Positions 1 to 14,600 of a DNA stretch of 64,000 nucleotides are shown in pieces. The position numbers and the translations under genes were made by a program. The notes under the pieces are model-generated. The model saw nothing but the letters and a program-made list of their open reading frames with translations. It made no database searches and was not told the origin of the DNA. Each line of letters begins with the position of its first letter. The stretch's first letter is position 1. This DNA comes from Baylisascaris procyonis (Eukaryota > Nematoda > Chromadorea > Rhabditida > Ascarididae). Where the stretch lies: positions 2,170,001-2,234,000 of the forward strand of contig JAZARR010000154.1 in NCBI GenBank assembly GCA_037389465.1, read 5' to 3'.

Positions 1-3000
1 ACATCACCTGTGAAACAAGTGAAAAAGATTCATTCGCAAGATTCATCCAAATTCTCGATAGTTTTCAATCTTCCTGCAAACTGACAATCAATTTTTCTTT
101 AAGTGGCATCTAGCTTCTGTCAAGCTATATAAAGTGATGAAGTGAAGAGCTGCGGCTTCCCACTAGAAACAGCACTAGCTTTCGCGCATAACATAGAGAT
201 CACTCTGTTCTATCAACTGCTTCGAACCATTTTGATGCAATCGAACTAAACCGATAGTATTACCAGGTAGGCGATAATAAAACAGCACTCCCGTCGCTCA
301 AACTCAGCAACAATATTAATTTCTGATCGGTTCCCTTGAACCAAAGTTTCAGAGTTAAATGAAATAAGGATAATCGATAAGCAATGCAGTTAAGCGGTAG
401 GTGTTTATAGGTGAACGGTTATACATCGCTTTATAGTTAGTGGGAGGATGATTGTGATGATTGATTCACGATGGCAAAATTGTGGGAAAGCACACTATCA
501 CACAACAGACAAAGGGCAACAACCAACACATTTGCATCCCAACGATGCTTCATTTGTGTCGCTTCGTTTTATGAGCGATGCCACCCACCACTGGATGACG
601 ACATTACATGTGATTTCTCATTTGGTGTTATATCTACCGCATGCATTACTGCTTAGCCCTGATGCAATATGTGTAAGCGCCGCTTGGGAGGTATTAGCAA
701 CATACGAATATCTATATACCCTCAACGACATATTGGAGTCGCGAGAAAGAGACTGAGTGAAGAACGAGCATGAGAACTGAAATATCTTTCGCGCTTGACA
801 TTTGATTAGGAAACAAATGTAATTATTTCTTCCAGGTGAATTTTAACAGATATGTGCCTAGAGACTGTATATTGTACGCTGAGCAACGAAAACGATGAAT
901 GGAGCATGTTGAATAACCGAATCGAAACAACACCATAAGTACAAAGTTAAATAAGAAAGAAAAAAACAAAGTTATGAGAAGATTATAAAGCTTTGAGAAC
1001 AAACTGATATGAAGTACTTATGATGAGGATCGGTCAGCTTTGAATAATCATACAAGTGACAGGAAGAAGAAAGCGGGAAGTGGATGTGAGATTCGACGTT
1101 CATGAAGGATGCTGATCTGCTAAGCTAAAAACACACAGCAAACGAGTAATTATGAACAGCTGAAAATGTCATTCATAATCCACTCAATATCCTGTTAGGC
1201 AACAGCAGATGGTGTGGAAAAGTGTCCAATGCTAACTAATAGTTTAGTGCTTTCAACTGCCAAATGTATTGATTTTCAAAGATTACAAAGTGACCTATAG
1301 CGAGTAAGTTACTATCATATCGATCACATAAATAAAATCTCTGATTTCCTCTCTCAGAAATTTAAATTATTGGCAGATTCCTTTCTCGATCACATGCCAT
1401 CAGTTATTTTGCATCCGCTCCAGAACTTTTATATGCTGCCATTGTTTCAAAATTCACAATATTTTAGACTATAATATGAGTAAGTATTGACCATTTTATG
1501 GAGATAAAATTTGTCATTAGCGCCTAAAATAAGGAGCAGACAATTGTTTTAGCTAACAGCAAAAAAATGAAGGAAATGCTTCTGGTCGAGGTATTAGCTC
1601 AAGGACTCTCTCAACATGCTCATTTCGCACCTCATTAGCTCCGCCTCCAAGCGTAAAGTCACTAAATCAAATAGCTTTCAGCATGCTCAGCATATGCCTC
1701 AACGCCTTACTAGAGCCGTTTGCAATAGTCCTAGTCAATTGAATATTCCGTATAAACGATGGAAGAGAAAATATCGAAACATGCAATCGTGTGTGCTGAA
1801 AAAGAGAATAAATTTAATGAATGCAAATTTTGTGCGCCTAAAACGTTCACTTTCGTTAATGTTTCGAAATCTCCCATAAATTTGGTTTGAAGTAACAATT
1901 TAAACTATTTTGAAGCGTTCATAGACGACGCTTGAAATACGGATTTTGAAATTACAAAACTTAGTGAAATACTATTATGAATACTATTACCGATGGGTCA
2001 ATCGGGGTAATAAACTTCTAGGGCATGACGACCATTCAAAGAATGCTTAAATGTGATATATTTTGGTGGTATCACTCACTGACTTCAGCAGAAAATTTTT
2101 ACGGTGTCATTTATTGTGACAATCAGATATTCGAATCCCCTCAAAACTATCACACCTCGAATATATGAAACAGCATCTCTTAATCTTCAATATTTTTTTA
2201 GAATTACATACTATTTAAAAAACCTGAGCAATATGCGAAGACCTATCAATGTCAGATATAATAAATCGACTACTTTATTTCGTTAAGCGTTTTTGAATTG
2301 AACTAATCTTCTGACCTATAACGTTGCACAACTTTTTGATTTAATTAGTTGATTTAAGATTATCAAGTAATTTTACATAATTTGGATTTCTTAATTTGAA
2401 ACCTAATAAATCGGTAGGTATGGGATGAGCTATAAAGGTAAGCAAGCAGTCATTTCAGAATAGTGTATTCTTGAACGTTAACGACATGATAAAATAACAA
2501 TCACAGCGAAAGTTTTAGAAGTTTCGAATTTCGCTCTTATATAACAATAAGTAATTCAAGCATTCATTCACCGATCAGTACATTTGGAATGCCAATAAAA
2601 CAACTCAGAACAAACTTTGACCATCCCAAGCATTCTTTGTTGTTCTTTAATGATTTCTTGTGCACTTTCAAACTATAGAAGCAAATGCTCCGATACAATG
2701 CGCCACGGATAGGCAGATGGATGTCAATCACAACATACTCGTACAAAAATCAGTAACACCTTCCGAGAGTAGTTTTTTGAATTGCATGAATCATTGAGCG
2801 CAGCAGTCGTTGAAATATAATAATTCTGTATTATCAAAAAATCTCCATTAAAAAAGCTATTTTTTACACAATACGCACAACGAAAGGATACAGCACACTA
2901 GAAACTGATACAACACTGTTAGCACTTCTTTCTCATCCGTTGCAACTTGTATCGTTTGATCGTCGTCTATAGTAAACCGGAAATGGATTGAAGACGCACA

Positions 3001-3746
3001 CTTTGATTAGAATGTCCCAAAAATCTGAGGAAGTTTCATTAATTCTTAGTAGTACATGTTATGTCGATTTCATGCGCTTCTGAAAAAATTAAACGATTTC
3101 CAGACCCTAGAGGAACCTTCACTATGGCACGACAAACACAATAAAGGCCAGCTGAGCCAGCTGGTGCGGCGTATTAACGAGTTGTGACGCCGAAAATGGT
3201 GTAGAGTTTTTCTTTCCTGAAAATTTCAAACAGTCCGAGTGAAAAATTTTCTCGATGCTTTATTCGGGGCCGAAATGCGCGCCAGGATTGTCCCTAGTCT
3301 CTCTCTCATCCGTCACCGATTCATTCACTGATAACATCAATGGTGCTGAGTGCTATACTTCGTATGTATCAGTTCGCAGTTGCCATATCTATGAAAAAAC
3401 ATTACTGAGCCTTGGATCTAATAGAGAAAACAAGAGTGGCGGAATTATAAATTCGTTCATGACGACGCCATTTGAAAATATACCATAGTTTCGTTGTTTT
3501 TTTCTTTCTGCACAACCTATATCTAGATTTATTCTCAATGAAACACGAATATGGTTCAATGCAGTGCATTTTTTTCTTTTTTTTTTTGAATTCTAATGCA
3601 TTTCTTCACTTATTTTTCTATAAGAGGATGCCATATCGGAAAACGTCACCAATGTCTATTAGACACACTCTTATATCGGAAAGAATCAGTGAGTAGACGA
3701 TAAAGAGAAAATCGATTGAGAAAGCTTGAAAATATCTGATAATTTT

Positions 3747-3783
3747 GGGAGGGATGGGAGGGAGGGGAGTGCGGGGGGAAGGG
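3747..3783 (+). repeat. G-rich tract with G-quadruplex potential
   Basis: More than four runs of three or more G occur within 37 bases, separated by one to four bases. This fits the usual intramolecular G-quadruplex pattern on the + strand. There is no neighbouring gene to link it to. Confidence 0.6.
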
Positions 3784-6202
3784 CATGCGAAGTTACGTAG
3801 ACGCGCTGCTCCCGTCGATCTGAGGCACCTCTAGAAGAGAATTGCTAATAATTTGCTATTATGTGCAAATGATAATTGCAAATTTCAACTCATAAATATA
3901 CGCTAACAGTCAATCTTATATCATCGACAAAACATACCTTTCATTTTCGATATTTTGGCCTTCCAAGAACATCATTTTAAGCAATCAAATCTATCACTGT
4001 CATAACGTATAAAATGAGAAATTATTCGACTTTCTTCGCAAAAAAAATTATCCAGAGAAAAAGTTAGATAGAATAACTTCATTGAAGAGATTTTACTTTA
4101 ATTATAGAAAATATATCGAGTGTAACTTACAACATCACAATCGTATAACTTTCCCGTTAAAGAAACTATACACAAGATGATACAGCACAAAGACATATTT
4201 TTGTGAGGGCTAATTTAACGGCTCATTGATAGAAAACATAAACGAACGTTATTGATAACCTCATTTATCATGGTCCATTAGTAGCAGACTGCTACATAGG
4301 AAGTAACATCAATATAATCATAGGCGAAACTTAAAACATTCAAAACACGAGAACTTCTATTGCTACGTCGATAATTTTGTCCTCAATATAACTGACGAAC
4401 GAAACAAGTAACAAACGAACGTCAAAGTGAGCAATGCTCAGTAGAGGAGAGACAGCCGCTTAGATGCTTTCCTGAGGGGGAAATGGTTGTCATTCGAAGG
4501 TCGAATGTCATTCGCGACGCAATAACCTCTCCTTAAAAAATCGTTTCTCAACGAACAACTCAAAATGGCTGTCCCTCTTCTGCATAAACGAGTCGGCGAA
4601 GCACTTTTTACCTCATTCCCATCGATTTTCAATTGTATGAAATATACCTTTTGCTGCACCTTTATGTTCACCTAACATGTCCCATCTAACAACGCTTGTT
4701 AATCCTTTTTTCAATATGAGAAGGCCGTGAAAGCAACGAAACCATAGAAGTTACTCGTTACATTCTATGCATTAGTTATTCGCTGAACATCTAAATCTAT
4801 CCATTGTTTCAATTCTGACGAGCTTCCCTTTCAGAAACTCTAATAACGTGTTCTAGATGAAACGGTCGACGTTTTTTACAAAAAATGAAATCGATGCTTT
4901 TGAAGTGAAATTGGAGAAAAATACAGCGAAACATTGATGAAACGGCACCATTTTGGGTGTAAAGAACTTCCGAAAAGTTGTTCCATCCAACACACAGGTT
5001 CCTTGATTGGATTTGATGTTGCTAATTCTATGGCTAGACGATTCTTTCGTTATCAAAATTGTGCATTTTGCCTATTTTCTGCAGAAATCTTCAGATTCAC
5101 TCAAAGTCCCATCGCAAAAAAGCACTAGTAGCATATACACTCGAACTTGTTACATATATTTTATGGCTTCATCAGAACGATAATACAGCATCTTCTCTTC
5201 ATTAGAAAAACCGTGCATGCCTTTGTCTAATTTTTCTAAGTCAAGTCATGAGTTTTCACTGGCAACCTCTTTGCTTTCAAAAAAGAACGAAACCCCAACT
5301 TTTTAAACCACAAGAACGTCTTTAATTCAATGGGCCAATTATGGAATGTTAAAAACCTATTAAATGTTTTGAAACCTATTGGCCTAATGTCTTTGGCGTT
5401 TAAAATTGCAGAAACACTTCCACTCGTTGGTACTAGAACAGTAGCTATCTACAGAATTAACGTAAGCGTTCCCACATATAGCTATAAAAGGCGTTGTATT
5501 CCACAATCGAGCAGATTTCAAGAGATGAATAAGTGAGGAATTGGAATGCAGAAAACCTTAGCTTGAAGTGATGAACATTTCGTTGAATAATGAAAAAGCG
5601 CTATGTGAAGAATTTCACATATAAGGGACAAATTAAATTGAACAATCAAATTTGATAAGTTCATTCAGTCCTATAGTAGATAAAAAGAACAACTCGAATA
5701 AGTGCGAATGTTGGTGGTGGAATTTGTGAAGCGATTTGATTAGAAGTGCATCAATGGCAATGGAGAAGCGCTCTAAATTCAAACACAACACTCAAAAAGG
5801 AATGCTCATTTAGACAGCTGCGTTCAGTGGCAATAACGGACATGACCGAAAATAGACAGGCGGTCTTTTGAATTGCCTCCGAATAAGAAGAGATCGGAAT
5901 AGTCGTACTGAGAAGGGGCCGATAAAGGACGATTTATGCGAAGAAACAAACGTTCCAACGTGCAATAAATATGTGATGAACAAACCTACACTCATTGCAA
6001 ATAGAATGAATAAAATTTTGGACGTATGTCTGCATAAAAATGGCTATGCAAATGTATTCTATGTTCGCTTTTCACTTCAAAGAGCCATCTTGTAAAGTTA
6101 TATTAACAAAATGGAACTAATACCTATCTGTGAAGCAACATAACTTGAAAATAACCCATTACGTTTAAAGAAAAATGAGGAATTCCTCAAATTATGGTAA
6201 AG

Positions 6203-6400
6203 CGGTTATAATTTTTATTGTTCTTATTGGTAACAACAATTGTTATTACTCATAACGTGTGTTGCTATTGCTATAATTGCTACTATTGTTAGTAATATTG
6301 TTATTATTTTTATTATTATTACTTTCACCATCATTATCACTTTTATTACTATTGCTTCTATTATTCCTATTATTATTATTATTACTACTACTTCCTAACT
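6203..6400. repeat. ATT/TTA low-complexity stretch
   Basis: About 200 bases are dominated by imperfect TTA, ATT and TTG triplets (TATTGTTATT-like, then TTATTATTATTATTACTACTACT). It reads as a decayed trinucleotide microsatellite. No coding sense is apparent. Confidence 0.6.
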
Positions 6401-9400
6401 GGCTGAATATCAAATATTAAATATTAAATTCTGCTAAATATTAAATAACACTATTCGCAAATCAATTCACTTGCGATAGCACATCTAAAAACACTGATCC
6501 ACGATGAATGAACTGCTGATAGAAATTCTGAAATTCACTTTCCACATAAGCATAGCTTAACGGCAATGACACACAAGCGAAAGCACGACGATTACCATTC
6601 GCGAATAGGCTACTGAAGCATTAAGCAAAAAATACGGCAAACAAGATAACGTCCAACTCCAGCTGGAACTATAGCATCTATCGAAGCTCGAGCTTTAGTA
6701 GAGACTTGCCTCCTTGCCTTATTTTCATCGCATCCACAGAATTCCCGCCTCATGAAACGGCAGTCGAGCTCACTTTGTGAATGGCACACAGCGCCAATTG
6801 CATTCTCTCTCCAGCAAGAATGACTACAGTGAACTTGTGGCGTCCAGCTGTGCGCCATCACCAATTTAAGTCACCGCTTGTTGAGTTTCTGCCTGCATAT
6901 GGCATTTGGTAAGAAAAAAACGACCGACATAAAGTAAATGGGCGTTTTCTACAAAAAATTTGTTGAACGCAACATCAACATATAATACGAAGGATTTATT
7001 TATTTCTTACTTATTTATTTGTTTATTTTATTCATCGTGTATACGATATTCTCTAATGAAGCTCCAAAGATTTCCTTATCACAAAAAATAGATTTGCAAC
7101 CCAAATCGATCAGAAACAACTCCTATGCATAATTGCATAAATCACTCATTCACTATATTGCTACGGTGAGATCAACGCACATTATAAACTAATGCGAGCT
7201 CTTTTTTTTTTTTTAGCTATGTTCAGTTTACAGGAAGTTTGACGGCGAAAACAGTTTTGCGCATCAAAGCAACTTAACAAACTCTCAAAGATGCAATGAC
7301 GACCATTGGGATATTGAAAAAGGTAGAAAGTAATTGCCAACATCGTTTTCGATACCTTTGGTAACGTTCATCCAGCTGGCAGGATAAAATAGACTGGAAA
7401 GTGCAACATGTTTCAAACGATCGCTCAGTGGTTCACATTAACTTTCGTTTCAACAACAAACAGTCTAAATCGGTCAACCAGTCGAATAAATTCGATCTCA
7501 TTATGTGGAATTCAGCTTCCTAATCGAAAGCACTCAATTTTTCAATTTGAAGCACAACTGTATTTGCATAGCGCATTATAGCACGCCTGTTTCTGTGCGT
7601 ATATGGTCTTCCGATGACGTCATTTCGGGTAATCAGGAAAATTCTCGTCAATAAAAAAGATTATTAAATTGAATGGGAATAATCTACATCGTTTAATAAC
7701 TTCGCACACTAACTTTCGACTTGATCATTCAAATATTGAGAAAATTCTAGACAACATAAACGATCCTCGAAATATGAGTGCGTACATTTTACAATCGCTC
7801 CATTTGCAATAAAGCGAAACAACCGAACATTTGTATCAGGACCTGCTTCCACTAGAGGTAAATGCCAACGCTAAATCGAATTATTTATTGCCAACTTGCA
7901 ATAGTGCCCTGCTTCACTGTGAAAGTGCACCGCCTGCTTCAACACTTTTTTCCATTGCAACCGTTCAATCTTGTTGGTACGGTAGAAAAATAGAAAATTT
8001 CCGTTATTTTGGCGCAGCGCCAACGCAGAGTTGAATTTTTTCGACTTGTCGGTGAATGAATGTCGCAAAGGAAAGGGCGAAGAAATACAAGTGAGCAAAA
8101 TTTTTCTTACTGGGACTAATAATCTGTCGAACTGTAAATGCTGGAAAAGACGAGTGATGAAGTCTATCAAAGGTGCTGACATGATATGCACATTGATATG
8201 CACGCCAATTCAAGAAACCAATCGGTTTCTGGAATTCGCAAAGAATAATAGAATGTGTTCAGTAAAGCGATTTAACTTCAACCGAACCGCTCGCTCGTAT
8301 GAATCAGCAATAAAAGGTTCGTGTTTGATTCACTTTGCAAAGTTGCATTTGTAAATAGCGCTATGACAGAGTTGTGCCTGTGTGCATGGATCAATGAATG
8401 AACGCAAAAGGTCTCCTGCGAGCAAGGACCCCCCGAGAACATTTATTGGAGCCTCCGCGAAGAGGTTCTTCGCTACATATTGTAACAAATCATATCCCTC
8501 ATAGAAACGGTTGAACTTTTCATACCCGCGAAGCCTTCGCAGGAAAGCGCTTTTTATAGGGAAACGGTTTCTGCATTATTCATGTATAGCGCTATATTAT
8601 GTTTGTATTGAAACAAATTCTGAAAACTTGGAGTTTTGGTGCACCATTGCGTTTGAACGCAGCTTGTTTTGTACAGTAACTGCGGCTGAATTTGAAAAAG
8701 GTGTGTTTATGCCGGATGAGGGACCTGCTTGATCCCGTATATGAAAAAAAAGCAACAACTTTCCGTGGATTGCGGCTTTTCCTGCAAATGAACCTCTAAG
8801 AGATATCTCCACAAGGAATACCTCCAATTCAGAAAATCTCTGGTTCAGTGATATTTTATACAGGATTTTCTACGGATCACCGTAGAGACCATATTAATCA
8901 TGTGAACATAAGACAAGAATATTAAAACATCAGACATAACAAACAATCCGCCAATTTGCTTTAAAAATTTTCACATACTTTGCGCACTGTGTTATAACTG
9001 CGTGGTTGCATAGCCCACTTAGTGCAATATGAAGAGAAATTGGTGATATCAGCTAAATAAGCGCATCTATTTGAAGCACACATAGTCCACCCTTCTCAAT
9101 GGAAGAAAAAATTCTTCTGATGACTATTTTTGGCTGAAATACGTGGCTAGCTAATCGGTAAGCTACCAGAGATCACGCGTTTTCTTTGGCAATGAAATCA
9201 CTTGGAATGGCCTTGCGTTAATCGGCCTCAAGGGACTTCACTAAGCTTTGCAATGCGCTGCCTTCACCTCGAAAGATGCCAAATGTTTCGTAATTTTGTG
9301 CTTTCGGATGATTCTCCCTCAAATTTATGAAGTTTTTAGTTCTTTCCAGTACTGATCACTTCCTCAAAATCCCGAATGACCTCCCCTCTAAACTTGGAGG

Positions 9401-10142
9401 GAGAAGGATATGGTGGATTTGTTTATGTGTCACTACAGCGGTAAATTTAGTCAACAACCAGGCTCCATCGACCATGTATTGTAGCTCATAACATCTAGTT
9501 TGAGGCTATGTTTTCGAAAACGTCATTGCTTTGCTTTTTTACCTGTATTCGTTCCAATATGTGACTGATCATCAGAAATGCTGTGTCGCTTACTGACAAA
9601 CTGTTTGGCATAAACATGCAAAAAATTTTCTTGAACAATGCTGCCGAGATAAAATGGTGTGCATTCTAGTTTCACTAGAGTCCCGTTGGAGGTTGGGGAG
9701 TTGGAAGACGCTTGTTTTTATTATGAGATAGATGGTTGCTACACGAGTCCTGCTGTAGCGCTATGTTCAAACAAAACTGCAGTGGGCAGGAGATTTTTGA
9801 AGACTTGTCACCTTGACCCGATAAAGTATATTGTCGAGCAATTAATGAAATTTTGATGCCCTATGGCATAGCATATTATAGCCTGGGAAACTTCCGAGGT
9901 GGTAAAGTATAATATGATATAATTGCCATTATTTCGGAGCGAGCAACGTCAACTGTAGTAGTTAAAAATGTTACGGTGAATTGAAGCAATGATTCGCGAA
10001 GTTTCTGCTAATTGCTTCATCTCTCGTACTGATCAAGCATTGTTTCTGTTGTTGCTTCTTGCTTGCAACTCTGAGAATTGAAAATTGGTTGCATATCACT
10101 TGCGCACGCGGCTATTCTCCCAGTAAACTACCTTTTTTCCAG

Positions 10143-10195
10143 AACGGAGAAACACGCGAGGACAGTGAGATGGGTGGGGAAGAGGACGGTGTCTT
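10143..10195 (+). other. Possible exon, flanked by strong splice signals (unassigned)
   Basis: A 53-base open stretch follows a good nematode acceptor (CTTTTTTCCAG) and precedes a possible donor (GTGAGG). Frame 1 reads as an acidic peptide beginning NGETREDSEMGGEED with no known match. Together with the splice-flanked segment at 10230-10259 it could be part of an unrecognised gene with tiny exons. Splice-like sites arise by chance in AT-rich DNA, so this is weak. Confidence 0.2.
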
Positions 10196-10229
10196 GTGAG
10201 GCCACGGCAGACGTGATTTTTCCTTCAGG

Positions 10230-10259
10230 CATTGTGCAACCTGCACAGGTTCCCTCAGG
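10230..10259 (+). other. Possible 30-base micro-exon (unassigned)
   Basis: The acceptor TTTTTCCTTCAG precedes and the donor CAG/GTAACT follows a 30-base segment, a multiple of three. An internal CAG/GTTCCC could serve as an alternative site. It lies only 34 bases after the possible exon at 10143-10195, unusually short even for nematode introns (minimum about 40-50 bases), so the two cannot readily be adjacent exons. Confidence 0.15.
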
Positions 10260-11019
10260 TAACTTCATAAAAGAGTGGAGTTGTTTCGTCCACTCGAAAA
10301 GTGTTTTCCACTAGCTCAAGAAATATATATCGCTTGGTGATGTCTTACTGATGTCTGTTGCACGATGTTTTTCTTTTGCGAGGTTCGTCCGCCTACATTC
10401 CGACAAAAATGAGGCTGTGCTGGAAGGGTTTGCGAAATGATGCTAAAAACGTGGCACTTTTGGTTCCAGTGCAGTTTAAAGTTGTGCACACCCTCAAAGT
10501 TCCAAGAATTTCATCAATCAAGGCAATGCGATGTAGGCCTATAATTTGGTGCACTTGTCGTCTTTGTCTATGATATTTGCAAGTTTCCATTTCTGAGAGT
10601 GTTTTCACGTTGAAATGATTCAATGGAGAAGACAACACAGTTCTGGCATGACATGATTTTTCTCAATTGTAGCGTTTTATCTGTAATTCCATCAAACCCT
10701 ATACTTATGAAATATTCAAGTTGAGTTCACCCAGCTCCAACCTGCCCGTTTACACTTGCTTTCTATTACGTTCATTATATTCCGGTATCCTCTTCGCAAC
10801 AAACTGCACTTTCTCTACTAAAACCAACATGCCACATTTCCCTTCGACATGCCTCGTTCGAGCATGCTGCCGCACAGATCTGCTTCATTTCATTTTCCTG
10901 CTACACTATGGAGAATTTTTCTCAACTCGGCAGGCATAAAGACCTGCCTTGCTAGCAGCCCTCACATAGATGAGGAAATCCCCGGCAGCCCTGTTTCTAT
11001 GCCAGGAGAGGGACTTGGT

Positions 11020-11057
11020 TTCGGAAAATCCCCCACGATGGCGAGGGATTTTCCGAA
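11020..11057. repeat. Hairpin: 13-bp perfect inverted repeat in a GC-richer island
   Basis: TTCGGAAAATCCC at 11020-11032 is exactly complementary to GGGATTTTCCGAA at 11045-11057, around a 12-base loop. A further short complementarity (GACTT upstream, AAGTC downstream) extends the stem across a bulge. It sits in a markedly GC-richer island (about 10960-11210) with open frames on both strands but no recognised product. It may be a fragment of a foldback or other mobile sequence, or a chance hairpin. Confidence 0.6.
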
Positions 11058-11416
11058 GTCATCTTTATACGCAGCCAACATGACGGCGCCCCTGGCGGAG
11101 GGAGGATGACGGTGAACTCCGAACACTAGTATGAGTGCGTATGTGCTTGTGCGTTCGGTCATTTCCGCCCAGGAACGATCGAGGCCGGAATTACAAATCT
11201 TATTGCATCTGCTGTAGGCCATAGAGGCTTTGTAGCGTCTTTCGCGATGATCAATTATCATCTAACACATTTATGAGATTTCAAAGTGCTAAAAACTTTC
11301 CGAGCAGTTTACATCAATTTTACACAAATCCGATCACTAAACAAATGGAGAAACGTGCCAGATGAGCAAACAGATTTGCATTTGGAAAGCGCGCATTGCC
11401 ATAATGCTTTTTGAAA

Positions 11417-11421
11417 ATACA

Positions 11422-11471
<50 letters not shown>

Positions 11472-11475
11472 TGTA

Positions 11476-11476
<1 letters not shown>
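11417..11476. repeat. TA-microsatellite palindrome 1
   Basis: A (TA)n run is bounded by ATACAGAATATA on the left and its exact reverse complement TATATTCTGTAT on the right. The whole 60-base segment is therefore one self-complementary palindrome that could extrude as a cruciform. It directly abuts the larger palindrome at 11476-11679. Confidence 0.85.
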
Positions 11477-11679
<203 letters not shown>

Positions 11680-14600
11680 GGAAGTTCATTTTCAAAAGCA
11701 CGAAAGGTACTCTCCTCTTCAACCTTTCCTTCTTCCCAACCGACCCTCCCTAGCCCCTCCCACAGCCCACATTTCTATTCAAAATATGCAATAACCAATG
11801 TCAACTCTAAAAAAAAAGCACTCTCAATATGCGATGAAATAAATGAATGTTCAGAAAATGATGAACACTTAGTAAACACCCTAACACGTCGAGTAGAATC
11901 GAGAAGTAGCTGAATAGCAATCGAACGACTCACAGTGTCCTCATCAATTCTATCGACTAATAATTAGAATATTGCTCAACAAAAATTAAAAAAAAAAATT
12001 AGACTAAACTATAAACTAAAATATTGAATAAAAAACTTTCGAAGGAAGCTATAAAAGCCGACCAAACATTTGACAAGATTATTCTCTTGGGGACAATTAT
12101 ACCTTTAACTTCATTCAAAATGTATAAAAATTTCGTTTAATGATTATGTGGAGAGGAAAGTGCATTCTGCATGAAAAAAAAAAATGATTTCCATTGCAAT
12201 GTACTGAAGAATTCACCAAAACTATTGAAAAAGAAGAAACCTTCCTAAGAAAAGACTTTTTCATAATGAGCTAATATTTCACAAGAATATTCATCGCAAG
12301 AATTCATTCACACACTGCCGATGGAAATGAGAGAAAATTTAGAATGGATGAAGTGAATAAAAAAAATTCCTTAAAGCATAAAGCGAAATTAATGAACTCA
12401 AAAATAATTTTCAGAATTTTTGAAGAATCATATCAGAATCGAACAACTTAAATAATTATTTCTTCAATAAAGAAATTTTTAAAATGGTGGAAAAAATTTC
12501 TAATGAAAACGACTAAAAACATACTGAAAATAAAGTGTTGAATAGTGCACACAAAAGACGTTCTACATGCCAAAGAAAGAATTCAACAAAGCGTCACATC
12601 GATACGAACGGCTTCGAATCTTCCGAGTGACGTATTGGTGGCGCATGTGTGCGATAACGCAACGCAGCAATGGATTATGAAGGCCCTAACAATTGTAGCA
12701 CGCAAAACGAATTAAGATTGATATTTTTGCACTCAGATATCTTTTTTCAGTGTTTTTAGACAACAATCAACAAGGTGATATGAGTGAAAGAAACAAAACT
12801 TCCACCTTGTTGACAAGACCTCGAGGTATTACCATTCAGATTATCAGTTTAATCATAGACAAACCAACAAATTATCAGCTGGTATTTAATCTTTACTTAG
12901 TAAAAATTGATGCCTATAGATATTGTATTACAAATCTCACAATTATTCGATTGCTCACTTCCACTTTAAATTAAAACAACAATTGAGTTGTTTAAAAGTT
13001 GCATGTGTTTCTATCATTCGCTCAGATATGTGCTCACATTCGAATAGTTAAGCCGCCTATGAAGCTTTTGGTGTGAATTCGAAAACGACTTGTAAAGAAC
13101 TCTTGCAAGCCTTACGGCCTAACTTTTACTATATTTGATGGAGGAACATTTTGATCGGACGTATTCAGGTCTTTAAGATTCCTCATCTGACTTTCTTCAT
13201 AGGTGATGAAAGAATCAAAGAGTACTCAAAAGATAAGAAAGTGCAAACATTTTTTTAAACGGAAGTAATATACGTGAATCACACATGTGTTGAATGAGCA
13301 CGAAATGACTGATGCAATAAAATGTAATTGTAAAAAGTGGTAGTGAAACAGCGATGACAGAGGAGAGACAAGATTGCGCTATCGAATCTTGGTTTCATTA
13401 TTTGATACTAGCAAACACATTGTATGAAAGAAGCATAAAATACATTTTTGGACAAATATAAATTTTTTGCCTAAAACGCTCTAAAGGAAACTAATAACCA
13501 ACCAATCTTGATGAGGGACTGGAAGTAAAAGCTAACACAAACTCTAAACGGGTTAGGAAGTGTCCGGCTTAGTTAAAACGACGTACGCTTCCTGCGGGCG
13601 AAGGAGTGAGCGAAAGAGACGCAGAAATGAACAAGAAACGAGCACCAAATATGTCTCCCCTTTGTACGATAGCCACGCTGAGGAAATCAACGAAGCTGTC
13701 TATAGCCCACTGAACAACTTCCTAGGTCCAAGTTCAAAGAGCAGTGCCTACATAACTTGGCAATAAAAGTTGTATTTTGTAGAGAAAAAATTGCGACAAA
13801 GCATTTTATTGCAACAAATGCTTGGCAATATTTCAAACACGCTGTTGTAACGCCTTTGGCAAATACAGCTAGACCACCTGCATGGCTGATTAAAACGTTC
13901 TCTGGGGCGCTCTATTTCTGTGGAATGCTCTAGCTGCAAAAGCTGAAAGGGGATGGGGAGGGAACTTACTTTTTCTTACTTTTTTACTCTTCCGTTCAGC
14001 TCATATATTGCAAATGCAGTCACAGCAAATGTAGAGACTAATATACGCCCTTTGCAAAACTGTTTATAAAATGAACGATCCGCATGAACACTCCAAAACC
14101 CTAATGCCTTAGATGATATCATATGGAACTGATCAGTCATATGAATCCTCTTCTCCAACTGCGTTTGTTGCGACACCTTCGCAGATCATTAATTCAGAAA
14201 GAAATTAAATTGAACGAAATTCACTTCATAGTTTCATTTAATGACATTAATTAGGCGCATTGCATCTCATCGTCACAAATTTTGCATATTCAATCCTCAA
14301 ATAATTAAACGGCTAGACACACAAACGCATTAGCATCGATAAATACGACATTGCGATTTTTCAATTTTACTAAAATTCGCAAAAGAAAATGCATAGCGAA
14401 GTGATACAACTATTACAATGGAATTCATCTTACGAACTATTCCGTATAAATTTGAATACCTTTTAGAATACAAAAGTTTGAAAAATTTTTCTACAGAGTC
14501 ACAAAACATTTTTTTTTTTGCTACATTACTGCCCAATGCACTAAATATAAGCGTTTTATCAAATCAAATCCTACTAATGCTGTCCATCTTCTGCTAAAAA

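Larger units (their letters stand above)
1..10142. other. Gene-free stretch (intergenic or giant intron), left end
   Basis: No reading frame here shows a recognisable domain, and no chain of phase-compatible exons with nematode splice sites was found on either strand. The longest frames (about 100-110 codons near 7.9-8.35 kb and 0.45-0.76 kb) overlap each other on both strands and look like chance frames. Visible local structure is limited to a G-rich run at 3747-3783 and an ATT/TTA-rich low-complexity stretch at about 6200-6400. It may be intergenic DNA or part of a large intron of a gene lying to the left. Confidence 0.5.

Noticed and set aside
2128..2146. tRNA-like TTCGAATCCCC box
   Set aside because: No matching A-box, acceptor stem or cloverleaf can be drawn around it.
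7871..8354. Overlapping 107-110 codon frames on both strands
   Set aside because: Opposite-strand overlaps with no domain and no splice-compatible neighbours.
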